A stretch of DNA of 64,000 bases from Micromonospora sp. FIMYZ51 (GCF_038246755.1 NZ_CP134706.1:1984001-2048000), one strand, 5' to 3'. Shown: positions 6,886 through 17,200, counted from the stretch's first letter. Numbers and translations are program-made. The notes: generated by a model not told the origin, from the letters alone.

Positions 6886-7147
6886 CGGCCACCCCCTGCC
6901 AGCCGATCCACGGCGCGGCGAGCACGTCGTAGTTGGCCTCTTCGGCGGCCCGATATCGGTTCTTCGGACCCTCCGTGTACGCCGGCTCGGGCATCTCGTC
7001 GCGGACCGTGAACACACCCCGGTCCGGCTGCCATTCGTAGATCCAGCACACGCCGGCCGGCTTGTCGACCAGCAGAAACCCCTTCGGGAAGCGGCTCACA
7101 GCTGGGTGGCCGTCGAGCGGCCCACCGAGGCACACGCCTTCATGCAT
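6866..7147 (-). CDS. Small protein between tail and lysis genes
   Basis: The 93-aa product starts at ATG 7147 with GGGAGGAGG upstream. The sequence MHEGVCLGGPLDGHPAVSRF is followed by aromatic-rich beta segments (VCWIYEWQPDRGVFTVRDE). It overlaps the endolysin start by 20 nt. Proteins beginning with a CxGGPxDG motif are common small phage genes of unknown role. It is soluble, with no membrane helix. Confidence 0.65.
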   Translation of the reverse strand: MHEGVCLGGPLDGHPAVSRFPKGFLLVDKPAGVCWIYEWQPDRGVFTVRDEMPEPAYTEGPKNRYRAAEEANYDVLAAPWIGWQGVADGDAGQ

Positions 7148-7170
7148 GCCTGCCTCCTCCCTGTCCCCAG

Positions 7171-10100
7171 TCACGGGAAAAGCACGATCGGCGACACGTG
7201 CATGAAATTGGTCGATGTCGACAGCCACGAGTCGGCTGCCGGTGTTTCGCCATACGTGTAGGCGGCGACCGAATCCGCTGCGGCAGACGTGTAGATCCGC
7301 TCCGACTCCGACGTGAGTGGCAGCGTCATGCCGGACAGCGGCGAATAGCCGTACCTGTCGGTCCACACCGCAGCCTGATAGGTGGTGCCGGCCACGACGG
7401 GGATCGGCACCTCCCACTCGACGTCATACCAACCGCCGCGTGTCCCCGGCTCCGTGTACGCCTGAACTGCCAGGCGGGCACCGGTGTCGTGGTTGTAGGC
7501 GGCGATCGACGGGGTGACGCCGGGCGCGGTGGGGGTCACCCACACCCGCACACCGGTCCACGATCCGTCGGTTGTCACCGCAAACTTGGTGCCGATGGTG
7601 ATTGGGTCGTCTGCGTGGTCGGTGCCGCCGGCAGGGGTGGCCATGGTCAGTGCTTCACCGATGTCCTCGCCTCCCGGCTGGTCGCCGAACCAGTCGACCG
7701 GGGTGGGTTCGGCCAGTCCGGACATGAGCGTCGCGGCGGCCACTCCCATGTCGGCGAGGATGTTGATGGTGGCCTGCTGGATCACATCCGACGTGTTGTC
7801 GTCACCCTGCTGGTAGGTGTTGGCGGAGTCCAGGCCGAGCGCCCAGTTGACGGTGCCCGTCCCGAACGTCAGACCGCCATCCGCGCTGGACGGGTGCACC
7901 ACGAGCCGGTGGGTGGCCGTACCCGAGCCGTCGTAGCCGGCCCCGGCGTCGGTCAAAAGTTTGCCGGCCGTCACCTCGTAGGTGACATCCGAGCAGTACA
8001 CGGCGTCCGGGTGCGGGTCGGCCAGATAGTCGGCGGCAGCCGAACTGACACCCTCCGGCCCGTAGACGTCCCACTCGAAGCCGACGATCTGCGCCGGGGA
8101 CGTCCACGACTGGCCGAAAGTGAGGTCGGCCACCTCGGTGTGCCGCCACAGCGGCGTCTGCGAATACCCGCCGTCATGCGGCACCACCAGCGACCGCAAA
8201 TCCGGGCCGTTGACCACGAAGATCGTGCCGGTAAGCGTGTTCTCCGGGGCAGCGCCGCCCTTGCTGTCGCCGCGCGGGTCACGCCACGTGCCGGTCCACT
8301 CGTCGCGGCCCAGCGACTCGCGGTTGTCGATGTTCGTCTTGTAGCACTCCCAGGTGCGTGGGCGGCCCGAACTGTCGATGTCGTGGCCGACCAGCCGCCA
8401 GAACACCTCGTTGCCGGCCGAAAAGAACAGGCTCCGACCGGCGGCCTTCGCCGCTTCCCAGCCGGCGCGCATGCCGTCCGACCAGTACTCGTTGTGGCCC
8501 ACCGCCAACGCCGCAGAGACGGTGTCGAGCAGCGCCCCGTCCGGGTCGCCTGCGGCGTCGATGCAGGCGTAGTACTTGACGTCGAAGCCGTTGCGTTCCA
8601 AGAAACGCACCATCGGATATTCGCCGGTGAAGAAGGTGGACCACCTGACTTCGCCGTATTCGCGGCCAGGATCGCAGGCACCCCGGTTGACGAGAGGCCG
8701 GTTGTACGACACGTAGCGGGCGCAGTCGCTGGCGTACTGGTTGACGGCGGTGCCGTAGTACAGGCTGTTGCCCGCGTACTGGCTGGCGCCGAGCCCACCG
8801 AAAGCGTTGTAGGCGACCCAGGTGGAGTCCGACGGCATCACCATCAGGTCCGCCGTCCGGGCGTCGTCGCGCAGCACAAACATGACATGGCTCGCGCCGC
8901 CGCCGGTGCGGTTGAGCCGGAGCACGTACACGCCGGACGGTGCCCAGGCGGGCGGATCCCACGTGAGGGTGGTCGACCAGGTGTCGCAGTCCAGTGACGG
9001 GAGGTCGGTGACCGGATCCACGTCGCCCGGCTGCGGCTGCGCCTGGCTTGCCGACAGTTGTCCGCCGTTGGGGGTGAGGGTGGCGTAGTGGCGGGCGCCG
9101 TCGCCGCCGTACCAGCCGAGCCGGTACACGTCCGCCGTCCAGCCCGCATTGTCCGACTGCCCGATTTTGAAGGCGACCGTTTCATCCCGGTTGAACGAGA
9201 ATCCGTCCGCGAAGCCCTGCAAGGTGCTCACGCCGCCGAGGGTGCCGACCGGCAGATCCCACACCTCACGCGCCACACCCGGCAGCGCATTCTCGGCAGC
9301 CGTGATCGTCGGCCCGTACGCCACCGTCACGTCGAGCAGGTCGGAGCCACCCAGACTGGTAGCCACCTCCACCCGCAGCACCGCCGACCCCTGCCCGCTG
9401 GGGGCGGTGTACGTCGGCGTCGCCGTGGTGGTGCCAGTCAGCGAACCGCCACCCGACTGCACCGTCCACGAATAGTCGGTGACCGTCTCCCCGCTGGCGA
9501 GGCCAGTCACGGTGACGTCCAAGTCGACAGTCTGCCCGGCAACCACCGGACGGTCGGCGGCGGCAAGTTCAAGGTCACCCGGCTGTGGGGGTCCGCCCTC
9601 CGGCCCGAAATCCACCCACTCGCCATCCACGCGCATCCGGGCGACGCTGGGGCCCACCCACAGCGACCCGTCCGCCACATCACCGGGATCGGTGGGGCCG
9701 GCATACACGCCAGCACCGTCGGCGGGCACATACTCGGTGCCGTCCCACCGCCACGCGGCAGGCAGGTGCGCAAGCTGCGCGGCGAGCCCGTCAACGTCGG
9801 CGACCGTGTGCCCGTGCACTGCCGGCGCGGCCCCCACATCGGCAGCCTCGACGGCGGCGACCGCCTCGTCCACATACCGCTCAGACGCGGCCAGGGAGCC
9901 GTCAACCAGCGTCAGCGGCCCGGTCATCGTGTCGCCTGCCCGGTCGACCGCATCCACCCGGCCTGCCATCAGCAGCCGGGGTCCGCCGCCCGCCGACGCC
10001 CACATGTGACGCACCCCGTCAGGGCCCTGCACCGGCGGGATAGTGCCGACAGGACGGGCGTCACCCGACGCCGACAGCACCGACACGACCGGCTGCCCGC

Positions 10101-10260
10101 CAGCGTCGAGCAGGTCGGTGTACTGGGTGCCGCCAACTTCGGCCGTCCAGAATGTGACTGGCACGTCTGCGGTGGCGGTGACGACGGCGGGCTGCCCGGC
10201 GACGGTGGTGGTGGCCAGCGTCCAGTCGGTGAGGGTTGCGCCGTACCAGTATCGGGCCAC
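7171..10260 (-). CDS. Tail appendage with N,N-dimethylformamidase-beta-like domain and DUF4082
   Basis: A 1029-aa protein; start GTG 10260 is chosen because GAAAGGTGG sits just upstream and would be inside the coding region of the longer reading. Residues 1-230 look like a structural tail protein with a TMTGPLTL motif. An Ig-like segment (about 230-315) follows. Residues about 325-770 resemble the beta subunit of N,N-dimethylformamidase (SYNRPL, GHNEYWSDGMR, SAGNEVFWRL), whose known iron site uses two Tyr and one Glu. The C-terminal 150 residues resemble DUF4082, a sugar-binding-like beta fold. It probably forms the host-contacting tail tip. The substrate is unknown. Confidence 0.75.
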   Translation of the reverse strand: MARYWYGATLTDWTLATTTVAGQPAVVTATADVPVTFWTAEVGGTQYTDLLDAGGQPVVSVLSASGDARPVGTIPPVQGPDGVRHMWASAGGGPRLLMAGRVDAVDRAGDTMTGPLTLVDGSLAASERYVDEAVAAVEAADVGAAPAVHGHTVADVDGLAAQLAHLPAAWRWDGTEYVPADGAGVYAGPTDPGDVADGSLWVGPSVARMRVDGEWVDFGPEGGPPQPGDLELAAADRPVVAGQTVDLDVTVTGLASGETVTDYSWTVQSGGGSLTGTTTATPTYTAPSGQGSAVLRVEVATSLGGSDLLDVTVAYGPTITAAENALPGVAREVWDLPVGTLGGVSTLQGFADGFSFNRDETVAFKIGQSDNAGWTADVYRLGWYGGDGARHYATLTPNGGQLSASQAQPQPGDVDPVTDLPSLDCDTWSTTLTWDPPAWAPSGVYVLRLNRTGGGASHVMFVLRDDARTADLMVMPSDSTWVAYNAFGGLGASQYAGNSLYYGTAVNQYASDCARYVSYNRPLVNRGACDPGREYGEVRWSTFFTGEYPMVRFLERNGFDVKYYACIDAAGDPDGALLDTVSAALAVGHNEYWSDGMRAGWEAAKAAGRSLFFSAGNEVFWRLVGHDIDSSGRPRTWECYKTNIDNRESLGRDEWTGTWRDPRGDSKGGAAPENTLTGTIFVVNGPDLRSLVVPHDGGYSQTPLWRHTEVADLTFGQSWTSPAQIVGFEWDVYGPEGVSSAAADYLADPHPDAVYCSDVTYEVTAGKLLTDAGAGYDGSGTATHRLVVHPSSADGGLTFGTGTVNWALGLDSANTYQQGDDNTSDVIQQATINILADMGVAAATLMSGLAEPTPVDWFGDQPGGEDIGEALTMATPAGGTDHADDPITIGTKFAVTTDGSWTGVRVWVTPTAPGVTPSIAAYNHDTGARLAVQAYTEPGTRGGWYDVEWEVPIPVVAGTTYQAAVWTDRYGYSPLSGMTLPLTSESERIYTSAAADSVAAYTYGETPAADSWLSTSTNFMHVSPIVLFP

Positions 10261-10276
10261 TGCCCCCACCTTTCTG

Positions 10277-11083
10277 CTAGCGGTGCACCATCGACTTGGG
10301 TGTCTGCTCGATGGTCCTGAAAGGCGCGTACGTCGACTGCCAGCCGATGGCGTAGCTGCCGGTGCGCGGCGACCAGCCCTGATACGCCCTGACGGCGTTA
10401 CGTGCCCTGGCGGCGACGTCCGCGTTGTTGGGGGTGTCCCACCACCAGTCGACTTGGCTCAGCCGGGCATCCGACCAGTACATGGGCAGCACGTAGTAGC
10501 GGCGGTCCCACCAGCGGACCGGGTCGTCGGTGCCGAGCTGCCGCACCGCCCTGCCGGCCGCCAGGTGGTCGGTGTGGTTGTCGACGGTGTGGCTCGGGGC
10601 CCACAGGCCGACGTCCCCGCCAATCTGGTTGGCGGTGGCGACGATCGCCGCTTTGGCGCTGTTGATCGTGACACCTTCGTTGGGCAGCCCCGCTTCGTGG
10701 ATCTTGTCGGCGGGTACGCCCATACAGCCGACCGCCGCCACCAACTCCCGATAGCGTGCCGCCCCGAAATCGGCCTCGGTCAAAGGCTCATACCCCTCGA
10801 CTGCCGGGTCGTGTCGCACCCCCCACCAGCCCACCGCCGGGCCGCCGTTGAGGGCCTCCAACACCACCGACCGCTCACCCCGGGTCAGCAGCAGGATGTG
10901 CACGTCCCTGCCCGCCGCCACATGCTCGGCGATCACAGTCCCCGCCGCCAGCGTCTCATCATCAGGATGCGGCACCACAAACAGCGCCGGCCTCCCAGCA
11001 GCAGCCTGCGCTGAACCTGCACCGGCAGTCAGCGGCGCGACAGCGGCGGCAGCACCAGCCGCTAAAACGGCACGACGATTCAC
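10277..11083 (-). CDS. Secreted PIG-L/LmbE-family deacetylase
   Basis: The 268-aa protein has a signal peptide (MNRRAVLAAGAAAAVAPLTA up to AQA, with the paired arginines of Tat signals). The PIG-L zinc motif HPDDE is at residues 39-43, and a later SHTVDNHTDHL supplies the third histidine. Family members remove acetyl groups from GlcNAc-type sugars. The gene sits between two tail genes with short gaps, so it is expressed late or is a moron. The likely target is a cell-wall or envelope aminosugar. A secreted rather than virion-bound enzyme is inferred from the signal peptide. Confidence 0.85.
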   Translation of the reverse strand: MNRRAVLAAGAAAAVAPLTAGAGSAQAAAGRPALFVVPHPDDETLAAGTVIAEHVAAGRDVHILLLTRGERSVVLEALNGGPAVGWWGVRHDPAVEGYEPLTEADFGAARYRELVAAVGCMGVPADKIHEAGLPNEGVTINSAKAAIVATANQIGGDVGLWAPSHTVDNHTDHLAAGRAVRQLGTDDPVRWWDRRYYVLPMYWSDARLSQVDWWWDTPNNADVAARARNAVRAYQGWSPRTGSYAIGWQSTYAPFRTIEQTPKSMVHR

Positions 11084-11123
11084 AACAACCCCCAGCAGAA
11101 GAAACAGAATGGAGACGGATGCG

Positions 11124-12113
11124 TCAGAGGGCGATAACCGTCAGGCGGCGGTCAGCGAAAGAACCGGTCCCGCCATTCGTCTTGTATTGCAGCGTGAAAG
11201 TGTTCGAGCCCGGCGTCAAACCCGACTCAAACATGACCTGACCTGCGCGAATCTCCTGGTTGGCGGTCGAAGACTGAAACCGCAGCGCCGACGCATCAGA
11301 CGGTGACCGGGACGTGGCACCCGACACGACGTAATCCACAAACGTTTTCGCGTTGGCGGTGTTGTTGGACATCAACACCGACCAGAAAAGCATTACTGTC
11401 GCGCCGGTCACCATGCTCACCGTCGGCCCAACATTTCCCGTCAAATTGACGTACGACGTCGCTCCGGTGGTGCCGGATGTGGCGACAGCCGCCGACTGAA
11501 CGTTGCCGAACAAAGCCAGCCACGTTCCGCCGACTGACACGTAGCCGCGTCCCGTGTCCGTCTCCGTGATCACCCTGCCCGGGTGGTGCGGTGGACGGTT
11601 GGTGGACGTGCACAGAATCTGCCCGTCCTCACCCACATACCAGCCGACGAAACTGCACTGTCCGGCACCGATGGTGGCCGTGTTGTACGGCACCGTCACC
11701 ACTGCTAGCGGCAGCTCCCACACACCGGTCGACGTGTCGACGCCGTAGGTGGGTGAGGGTGTGGTCGGCGACGACGCTGGGGTGCCCTTCACTACCGCGA
11801 TGCCGACAGTCCACGGGTTGCGGGACAGCCTCAGCACGATCAGGTCGAGGCGGGTGGTGCTGGGTGTGGTGTTGGCGTCGACTGTCTGCGTGAGTTCGGT
11901 GCCGCCCGACTCCCACCGCAGGCCACGGATCATCGCCGACCGGTTGGCGCGGATCTTCACCCCCAGCAGGGAGCTGTCGGCGTACACAAGATCCGACAGG
12001 GCGGGGGTGCCGATGATCCCGTCCGGGGCCATCGGATTCATCAAGTCTTCGTATTCGCGGGGGGTGACAGCCCTGTCGTTGTAGGCGGTGGTCGGGTAGG
12101 CGTACTCGGCCAC
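11124..12113 (-). CDS. Minor tail protein, probable receptor-binding or upper-baseplate protein
   Basis: The 329-aa product starts at GTG 12113 with AGGAGG upstream. The N-terminal 170 residues (AVTPREYEDLMNPMAPDGII, then a TTRLDLIVLRLSRNP segment) resemble the base of phage receptor-binding proteins of the BppU/fibre type. The C-terminal half is a threonine/serine/glycine-rich beta domain with N-T-F-T-L-Q-Y near the end. It lies between Gp37-like and PIG-L genes. Tail-tip location is inferred. Confidence 0.65.
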   Translation of the reverse strand: MAEYAYPTTAYNDRAVTPREYEDLMNPMAPDGIIGTPALSDLVYADSSLLGVKIRANRSAMIRGLRWESGGTELTQTVDANTTPSTTRLDLIVLRLSRNPWTVGIAVVKGTPASSPTTPSPTYGVDTSTGVWELPLAVVTVPYNTATIGAGQCSFVGWYVGEDGQILCTSTNRPPHHPGRVITETDTGRGYVSVGGTWLALFGNVQSAAVATSGTTGATSYVNLTGNVGPTVSMVTGATVMLFWSVLMSNNTANAKTFVDYVVSGATSRSPSDASALRFQSSTANQEIRAGQVMFESGLTPGSNTFTLQYKTNGGTGSFADRRLTVIAL

Positions 12114-12123
12114 GCGGCACCTC

Positions 12124-13317
12124 CTATGCGGGGATTTCTACGAGGGCGCCGCGTCGGGCGAGCGCCCGCAAAATGTGCTGCTGCACGGCGGCGGCGGGGT
12201 TGAGCATTTGCGCCGAGTTGACGCCGATGATGGGGCGGACTGTTTCGCCGTTTTCCGGGTCGACGCTGATTTCGACTGCGGACACGATGTCCGGTACGTC
12301 GGGCATGCCTGGGTACGCTTCCACCGCGACAAGGTCACCGAGCTGGTAGTCGCCGTAGCGTTGCCCGTCGATGTCGGCGGCCCGCACCGCTAGGCGCTGC
12401 ACCTCGGCAGAGTTGGCCAGTTCCTCATCGCCGACCGCCGCGAGTTGGGTGGAGTTGTCGGCCCCGGATCCGTCCACGAACACTTCGATGCGGTGCTGGC
12501 TGCCCACATCAGCTGCCCCGCGTTCGAGGATGAGCCGGTTGGCTCCGGCGTCTTTGCCGCCGCAGATCGCTACCGTCGCGACTGCGATCTCCGGCTCGTG
12601 CTCGATCGACAGCACGTTGCCCATCGACCGGGAAAACCAGATGCCTTGGGTGCGGTCGGTAGGCAGATACACCTGAAACTCGATCGTCGAACCGACCTGC
12701 TGGGTGCGGAAACCGATGCGGGTCGGCGAGATAGCGGCGACACCCCGCAGATCGTCGGTGAGCGGCTGGAACCGGGTCGACCAGGTGACCGACCCGGTTG
12801 CGCCGGCTGACGGGCCGAGCACCAGTTGCGGGATTTGACGCTCAGACAGGGCACCTGGCCCGGCGTTGAGGTTGACCAGGTCACGGATCAGCGTTTCCGG
12901 ATTCCCCGTGGCCGTCCACTTCGCCGACGTCTGGGCGGTCGCCGCCTGCGCCGGATTCGGGTAGCTGAGCCTGCCGGCGATCAGGGCAAGGTCGTCAGCC
13001 CAGCGGACCGTCAAATCACCGGCACCGTCGTAGCCGTGCTCGTCTGCCGACCACACGAGTGGTGTCGATTCGATCGGCCCCGCCAGCAGGATTTCACCGT
13101 CACGCTCCAACACGATGCGTGCTCGCGGTGTGCGGACTGCTTCCACCAGGTCGCGGGTTTGCGGGGCCGTGAATTCGCCACTGGAAGGCTCGTTGTGCCG
13201 CAGCGTGACGGAGATGGAGGTCCAGTCGTCTACCTGCTGCGAGATGGGGGTCAGATCATGGTCGGTGACCCACATGATGTAGCGGGCATGCGTCGGCGGC
13301 GGTCCGTAAACTCCCAT
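12124..13317 (-). CDS. Siphovirus ReqiPepy6 Gp37-like tail protein
   Basis: The 397-aa protein matches the Gp37-like family of actinophage tail-tip proteins. It has early W-T-S-I-S-V-T-L-R and SSGEFTAP motifs, then LVRWADDLALIAGRLSYP-like and GVNSAQMLNP segments, in the usual length of 350-400 aa. It starts 1 nt after the distal tail gene and is followed by the receptor-binding candidate. The family probably forms the tail hub or tip; its exact role is not known. Confidence 0.8.
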   Translation of the reverse strand: MGVYGPPPTHARYIMWVTDHDLTPISQQVDDWTSISVTLRHNEPSSGEFTAPQTRDLVEAVRTPRARIVLERDGEILLAGPIESTPLVWSADEHGYDGAGDLTVRWADDLALIAGRLSYPNPAQAATAQTSAKWTATGNPETLIRDLVNLNAGPGALSERQIPQLVLGPSAGATGSVTWSTRFQPLTDDLRGVAAISPTRIGFRTQQVGSTIEFQVYLPTDRTQGIWFSRSMGNVLSIEHEPEIAVATVAICGGKDAGANRLILERGAADVGSQHRIEVFVDGSGADNSTQLAAVGDEELANSAEVQRLAVRAADIDGQRYGDYQLGDLVAVEAYPGMPDVPDIVSAVEISVDPENGETVRPIIGVNSAQMLNPAAAVQQHILRALARRGALVEIPA

Positions 13318-13318
13318 G

Positions 13319-14191
13319 TCAGGCGGTGTGGTATTGGGGCCGGAACGTCAATGTCACGCTCGTGCCCTCCGATCCGCCGGACGCCTCGAATTGCAGATGG
13401 TTGAGCCCCCGCCGCAGCCCCCACAGGGTGGAGCCGGGGCGGGTGAGCGCGCCGCCGAGCATCTGCCCCGCAGACCCGGTCACCCGGCCGGGTCGGGTGG
13501 TGATGTCGATCCAGTCGCCGGCCGAAAGCTCGTGGGTGAGGGTGAAAGTTTCGCCGGTGGTGAGGTTGGTGGCGGTGATCGCCGTCAGCGGGCCGGTGAT
13601 CTGCCACGTCGGCCACGCCGGCACCGTGCCCGGGTTGACCATTTCGGTGTCGCCGAGCACATCACCAGACGACACCGACGGAAACGGGTCCAGAAAGTCC
13701 TGGTTGGTGCCGTAGTAGCGGGACCACGAAATCGGCTCAGAGCCGCGCCAAAACCCGTCCGGACACAGAAACGTCACCACCGGCGTGTCCATCGTCTGAC
13801 CTTGGCCCGGCTCCCCGTCCCACCCCGACTGGTAGTGGGCCAACACCTCCCGGGCCGAGCCGTCCGGCCGGGTGAGCCGAAACAGGCCCGGCCCGTCATG
13901 CCAGGTGGAGGCCAGCGACTCCGCCAACCCGCGCCACCGGTCCAGAAACTCCATGTGCGTGGCGGCGCGGATCCGCACCGGCCACGTGAGGATCCGCTGC
14001 CGGATCCGCACCCCCGCCACCGTCACACCACCCCACGACCGGGGCCGTGTCACCAGCTCACCCGGCACAATGCCGTAGCCCGTCACCGCGTTCATGGTGA
14101 AAAGGTCGCGGCCGGGCGGATTCAGCTCCCACACGTCACCGGCAGGGCCGATCCACGTCGGCACGTACTCGCCCGGATCCACCTCCACCAC
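13319..14191 (-). CDS. Distal tail protein (Dit-like)
   Basis: The 290-aa product starts at GTG 14191 behind CAGGGGG. It shows the two-part Dit pattern: an N-terminal beta barrel domain (DVWELNPPGRDLFTMNAVTG, LTWPVRIRA), then a galectin-like C-terminal half (EMVNPGTVPAWPTWQITGPL). It lies directly downstream of the tape measure gene, as in most siphoviruses, and would form the ring joining tail tube and tip. Confidence 0.8.
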   Translation of the reverse strand: MVEVDPGEYVPTWIGPAGDVWELNPPGRDLFTMNAVTGYGIVPGELVTRPRSWGGVTVAGVRIRQRILTWPVRIRAATHMEFLDRWRGLAESLASTWHDGPGLFRLTRPDGSAREVLAHYQSGWDGEPGQGQTMDTPVVTFLCPDGFWRGSEPISWSRYYGTNQDFLDPFPSVSSGDVLGDTEMVNPGTVPAWPTWQITGPLTAITATNLTTGETFTLTHELSAGDWIDITTRPGRVTGSAGQMLGGALTRPGSTLWGLRRGLNHLQFEASGGSEGTSVTLTFRPQYHTA

Positions 14192-14218
14192 GCACCCCCT
14201 GCCGGCAGGCTGGTCGGG

Positions 14219-17200
14219 TCAGCGGGGGCGGCGGATCCGGGCACGAGCGTCGATCTGCCGCTGGAGCGCCTGAAAATCGGCGAGTGTCATGCGGTGGGTG
14301 CCGTACACGTTGATGGTGTTGGTGTTCGTGGTCGACACGTCGCCCTTACCGGATGCGGGCACGTATCGGCCGCCGTACCAGCCGGCACCGACCGTCAACA
14401 GATGCTCGCCGCGACGGCGGTCACCCATGCGGGGAATGAACAGCTCCCCGCCGGTTTGCGGTTCGGCGAAGGCGTACAGGGTGCGGGCCGCACCGTACTG
14501 GCCGCCCTTCAGCAGACGACCCGGTGTCGGCGCTCCCGGCCCGTACACGCCGCCCACCAAGTTGGGTTGCAGCACGATCCGCCCGTACTGCTTGAGTAGC
14601 GCGTCGACCTGCGACTTCGGCATGCCCGACTGGGCGAGCACCTGCCGCAACTGTGCCACATACTGGTCGTAGACGGCTGTCGCGGTTTTCGTGTTGCCGG
14701 TCTGCTCCAGCACGGCCTGCGCCGCCCGCTCCGCCGACTTCAAAAAACCGAACAACTCGGTCAAATTTTCGCGGCCAACCTCATCCTTGATGTCCAAAGT
14801 GGGCTTCACCAGCGAAAAATGGTCGGCCAGGCGGGACAGTGACTCTTCCGCCGCGATCCGGCCCTCCATCGCCGCAACATTCTTCTCCGACGACGGCGGC
14901 ATCTTCGGCGTCTTGGCTGGCACATCGTAGTCAGGTCGCTGCGACATGGACGCCATCAGCTTTTTGATGGTCGCCGCGTTGACGCCCTGCTGTTTGAGTG
15001 TCGCCTTCAACCGTTTGATGTGGGAGTCGTACGCCTTGTTGGCCTCTTTGATCGACCCGGTTTCCTCAAACTTGGCTTCAGCGGCGGCCTGGGCTGCGCG
15101 GATCGCCGACGACAGGGCCGACCGGTTTTCGCGGCCCTTCGCCGTGCTGAGCGAGAAGCTGCGCCCGTTCTCCTTCAGCGACTTGTTGAGGTCGATGACC
15201 GCATCCCGGGCCCGAATGTACGTGTCGATCGTGTCCAGGCGGCTGCCGCGTTCCTTCGGTGCCGGAGGCGGCGGCGGAGGTGCGATACCCACCAAACCCG
15301 ACCGGGCCACCGACGTTTGCAGCACCCCACCGGCAGCCATCGGCACAATCGCAGCCCTGTTCCAGGCAGCCACCTCAGCCAGAATGGCCAAGTTGCGGCG
15401 GCGGTCACCCCGACGCGGAATGTACGCCTCGCCCCCCGTTTCTGGCTCCGCCCACTGCATCAGCGGCGGATTGGAGGCCGGGTAGATACCGGCCTGCATG
15501 ACACCACCGGACGCCATCGCCGTCGGCGTGTGCACGCCACCCCACCGGTTGCCTTTGAGGACCGTCCCGCCCGGCACCTTCAAATCGCCGGTCGACGTCC
15601 ACCGCACGGTGCCCGAAATGTAGATGTGCTTGTCTTTGAGGGCGTTGATGCGACCCTGCAACACCCGCACCGCAGCCTCAGCCTCGCTGGTCGTCGCATA
15701 GAACGGCACCGTCTTCGACGGCGGCACACTTTTGACGGCGAAGTTGAAATCCTCCACCCGGCCTTTCGCCTCCGGCAAACCCGGTGCCGCGATCTCCGTG
15801 CCCTTGTAGTCGGGCATCTGCGCGTACGTGGAGATCAGCGTGTCGACCTGCCCCTTCGTCAACCCCGCCTGGCTGAGGGTTTTCCGCAGTTGGCCGATGT
15901 ACGAGTCGTATACACCGTTCGCGGCCTCGATCGACCCGGTTTCCTCGTACTTGGCTTGCGCCGCCTGCGCACCCGCTTTGATCAGATCGAGGGTGAGTTG
16001 AAGGTTTTCGCGACCTTTTTCGTTGTTGGTGTTGAATTCGCCGGTCCGCTTGTTGATGGCGGCACCGTTTTCTTTCAACGCTTCGCTGAGTCGGTCGATG
16101 GCCTCTTCGGCTTTGATTTCCGCCTCAGCCGAGTTGATTGCCGCCCCGTTCAACTCCTCGAAGATCGAAATGAGGTCCCGGCCGTTGCGGACAGCCTCCT
16201 GCAACCCGCCCGACAGCAGCTTCGTGCGCGCCTCAAGCTCAGCCACCCCACCGGCACCGCCGTGCGCGGCAGCCTGCAACCGCTCCAACTCCGACCACGT
16301 GGACGGCAACAGCTTGACCAGATCGGCCGTCGACAGACCCGACTCTTCCAGCACCCGCTGCCACATCGCGGTGACACCAGCCGTGTCGTCGGTGGTGCGG
16401 GCGTACTGCGCCATCGCCGCATCCAGCGACTGGAAACGCTCCACCGAGCCGAGAAACGAGCCGCCCTGAAAAATCTCGTTCAACGACTTGACGTGCGGAA
16501 ACATCTGCTCGAACGCGCGACCAGTCTTCGCCAGCACACCGTCACCGGCAGCCCGAGCAGCCTTGTCCAGGCCGTCCAGGTTTTCGCCGAAAACTCGGGT
16601 CAGCTCCCCGCCGATACGGCCTGTCTCGGCGAACTGTTTGAGGGAGGCATTCAGCCGGTCCACGTTCGCGGCAGCCGGCTCAAACTGTTGCGTCACCACA
16701 CCCAGCAGTTGCAGCGCGATCAGGGCAGTCATCGCCTTACCGGCAGCGGCACTGAGCGTCGTCAACCCCTTCCCGGCGGTCGCGCCGGCACCACCGAGAG
16801 CGGTCAGCTTCGCGGCAGCGCCCTGCGCGGCGACACCGAGCGCAGTGACAGCGGTCGCCGACTTCTGCGCGACCGCACCCAAGGCAACGGCGGCGATGAC
16901 CACCGACTGCACCGGGTCTGGTAGCGCCTGAAACAGGTCGAACACCACCCGCAGTGCCTGCGAGCCGGCAGCGAGGATGTCGAACATTGCGGCCAAACCG
17001 TCGCGGGTGGCCGGGTCGGCGAGCGCGTCGCGGGCGATCGTGCCGAGCGGACCCAGCACATCGGCCATGCCTTCGTAGGCGGCGGTCAGCGTGTCCACGA
17101 TCCCGGCCACGTCGGCAGCTGACCGGCCGGACTTGATGTAGGCGTCGAGGGTTTGCGCCGCCTGGACGATGGAGCCGTTCTGCCTGTTGACGGCCCCGAC

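Noticed and set aside
5845..7011. Long plus-strand open frame opposite the endolysin
   Set aside because: Codon and product composition (Arg/His/Pro-rich, no domain) indicate a GC-rich shadow frame. The minus-strand endolysin has clear domains.
9058..10320. Plus-strand frame of 420 codons opposite the tail appendage gene
   Set aside because: Low-complexity shadow frame without RBS or any recognisable domain.
13316..14599. Plus-strand frame of 427 codons across tail genes
   Set aside because: It spans two real genes on the other strand and has shadow composition.
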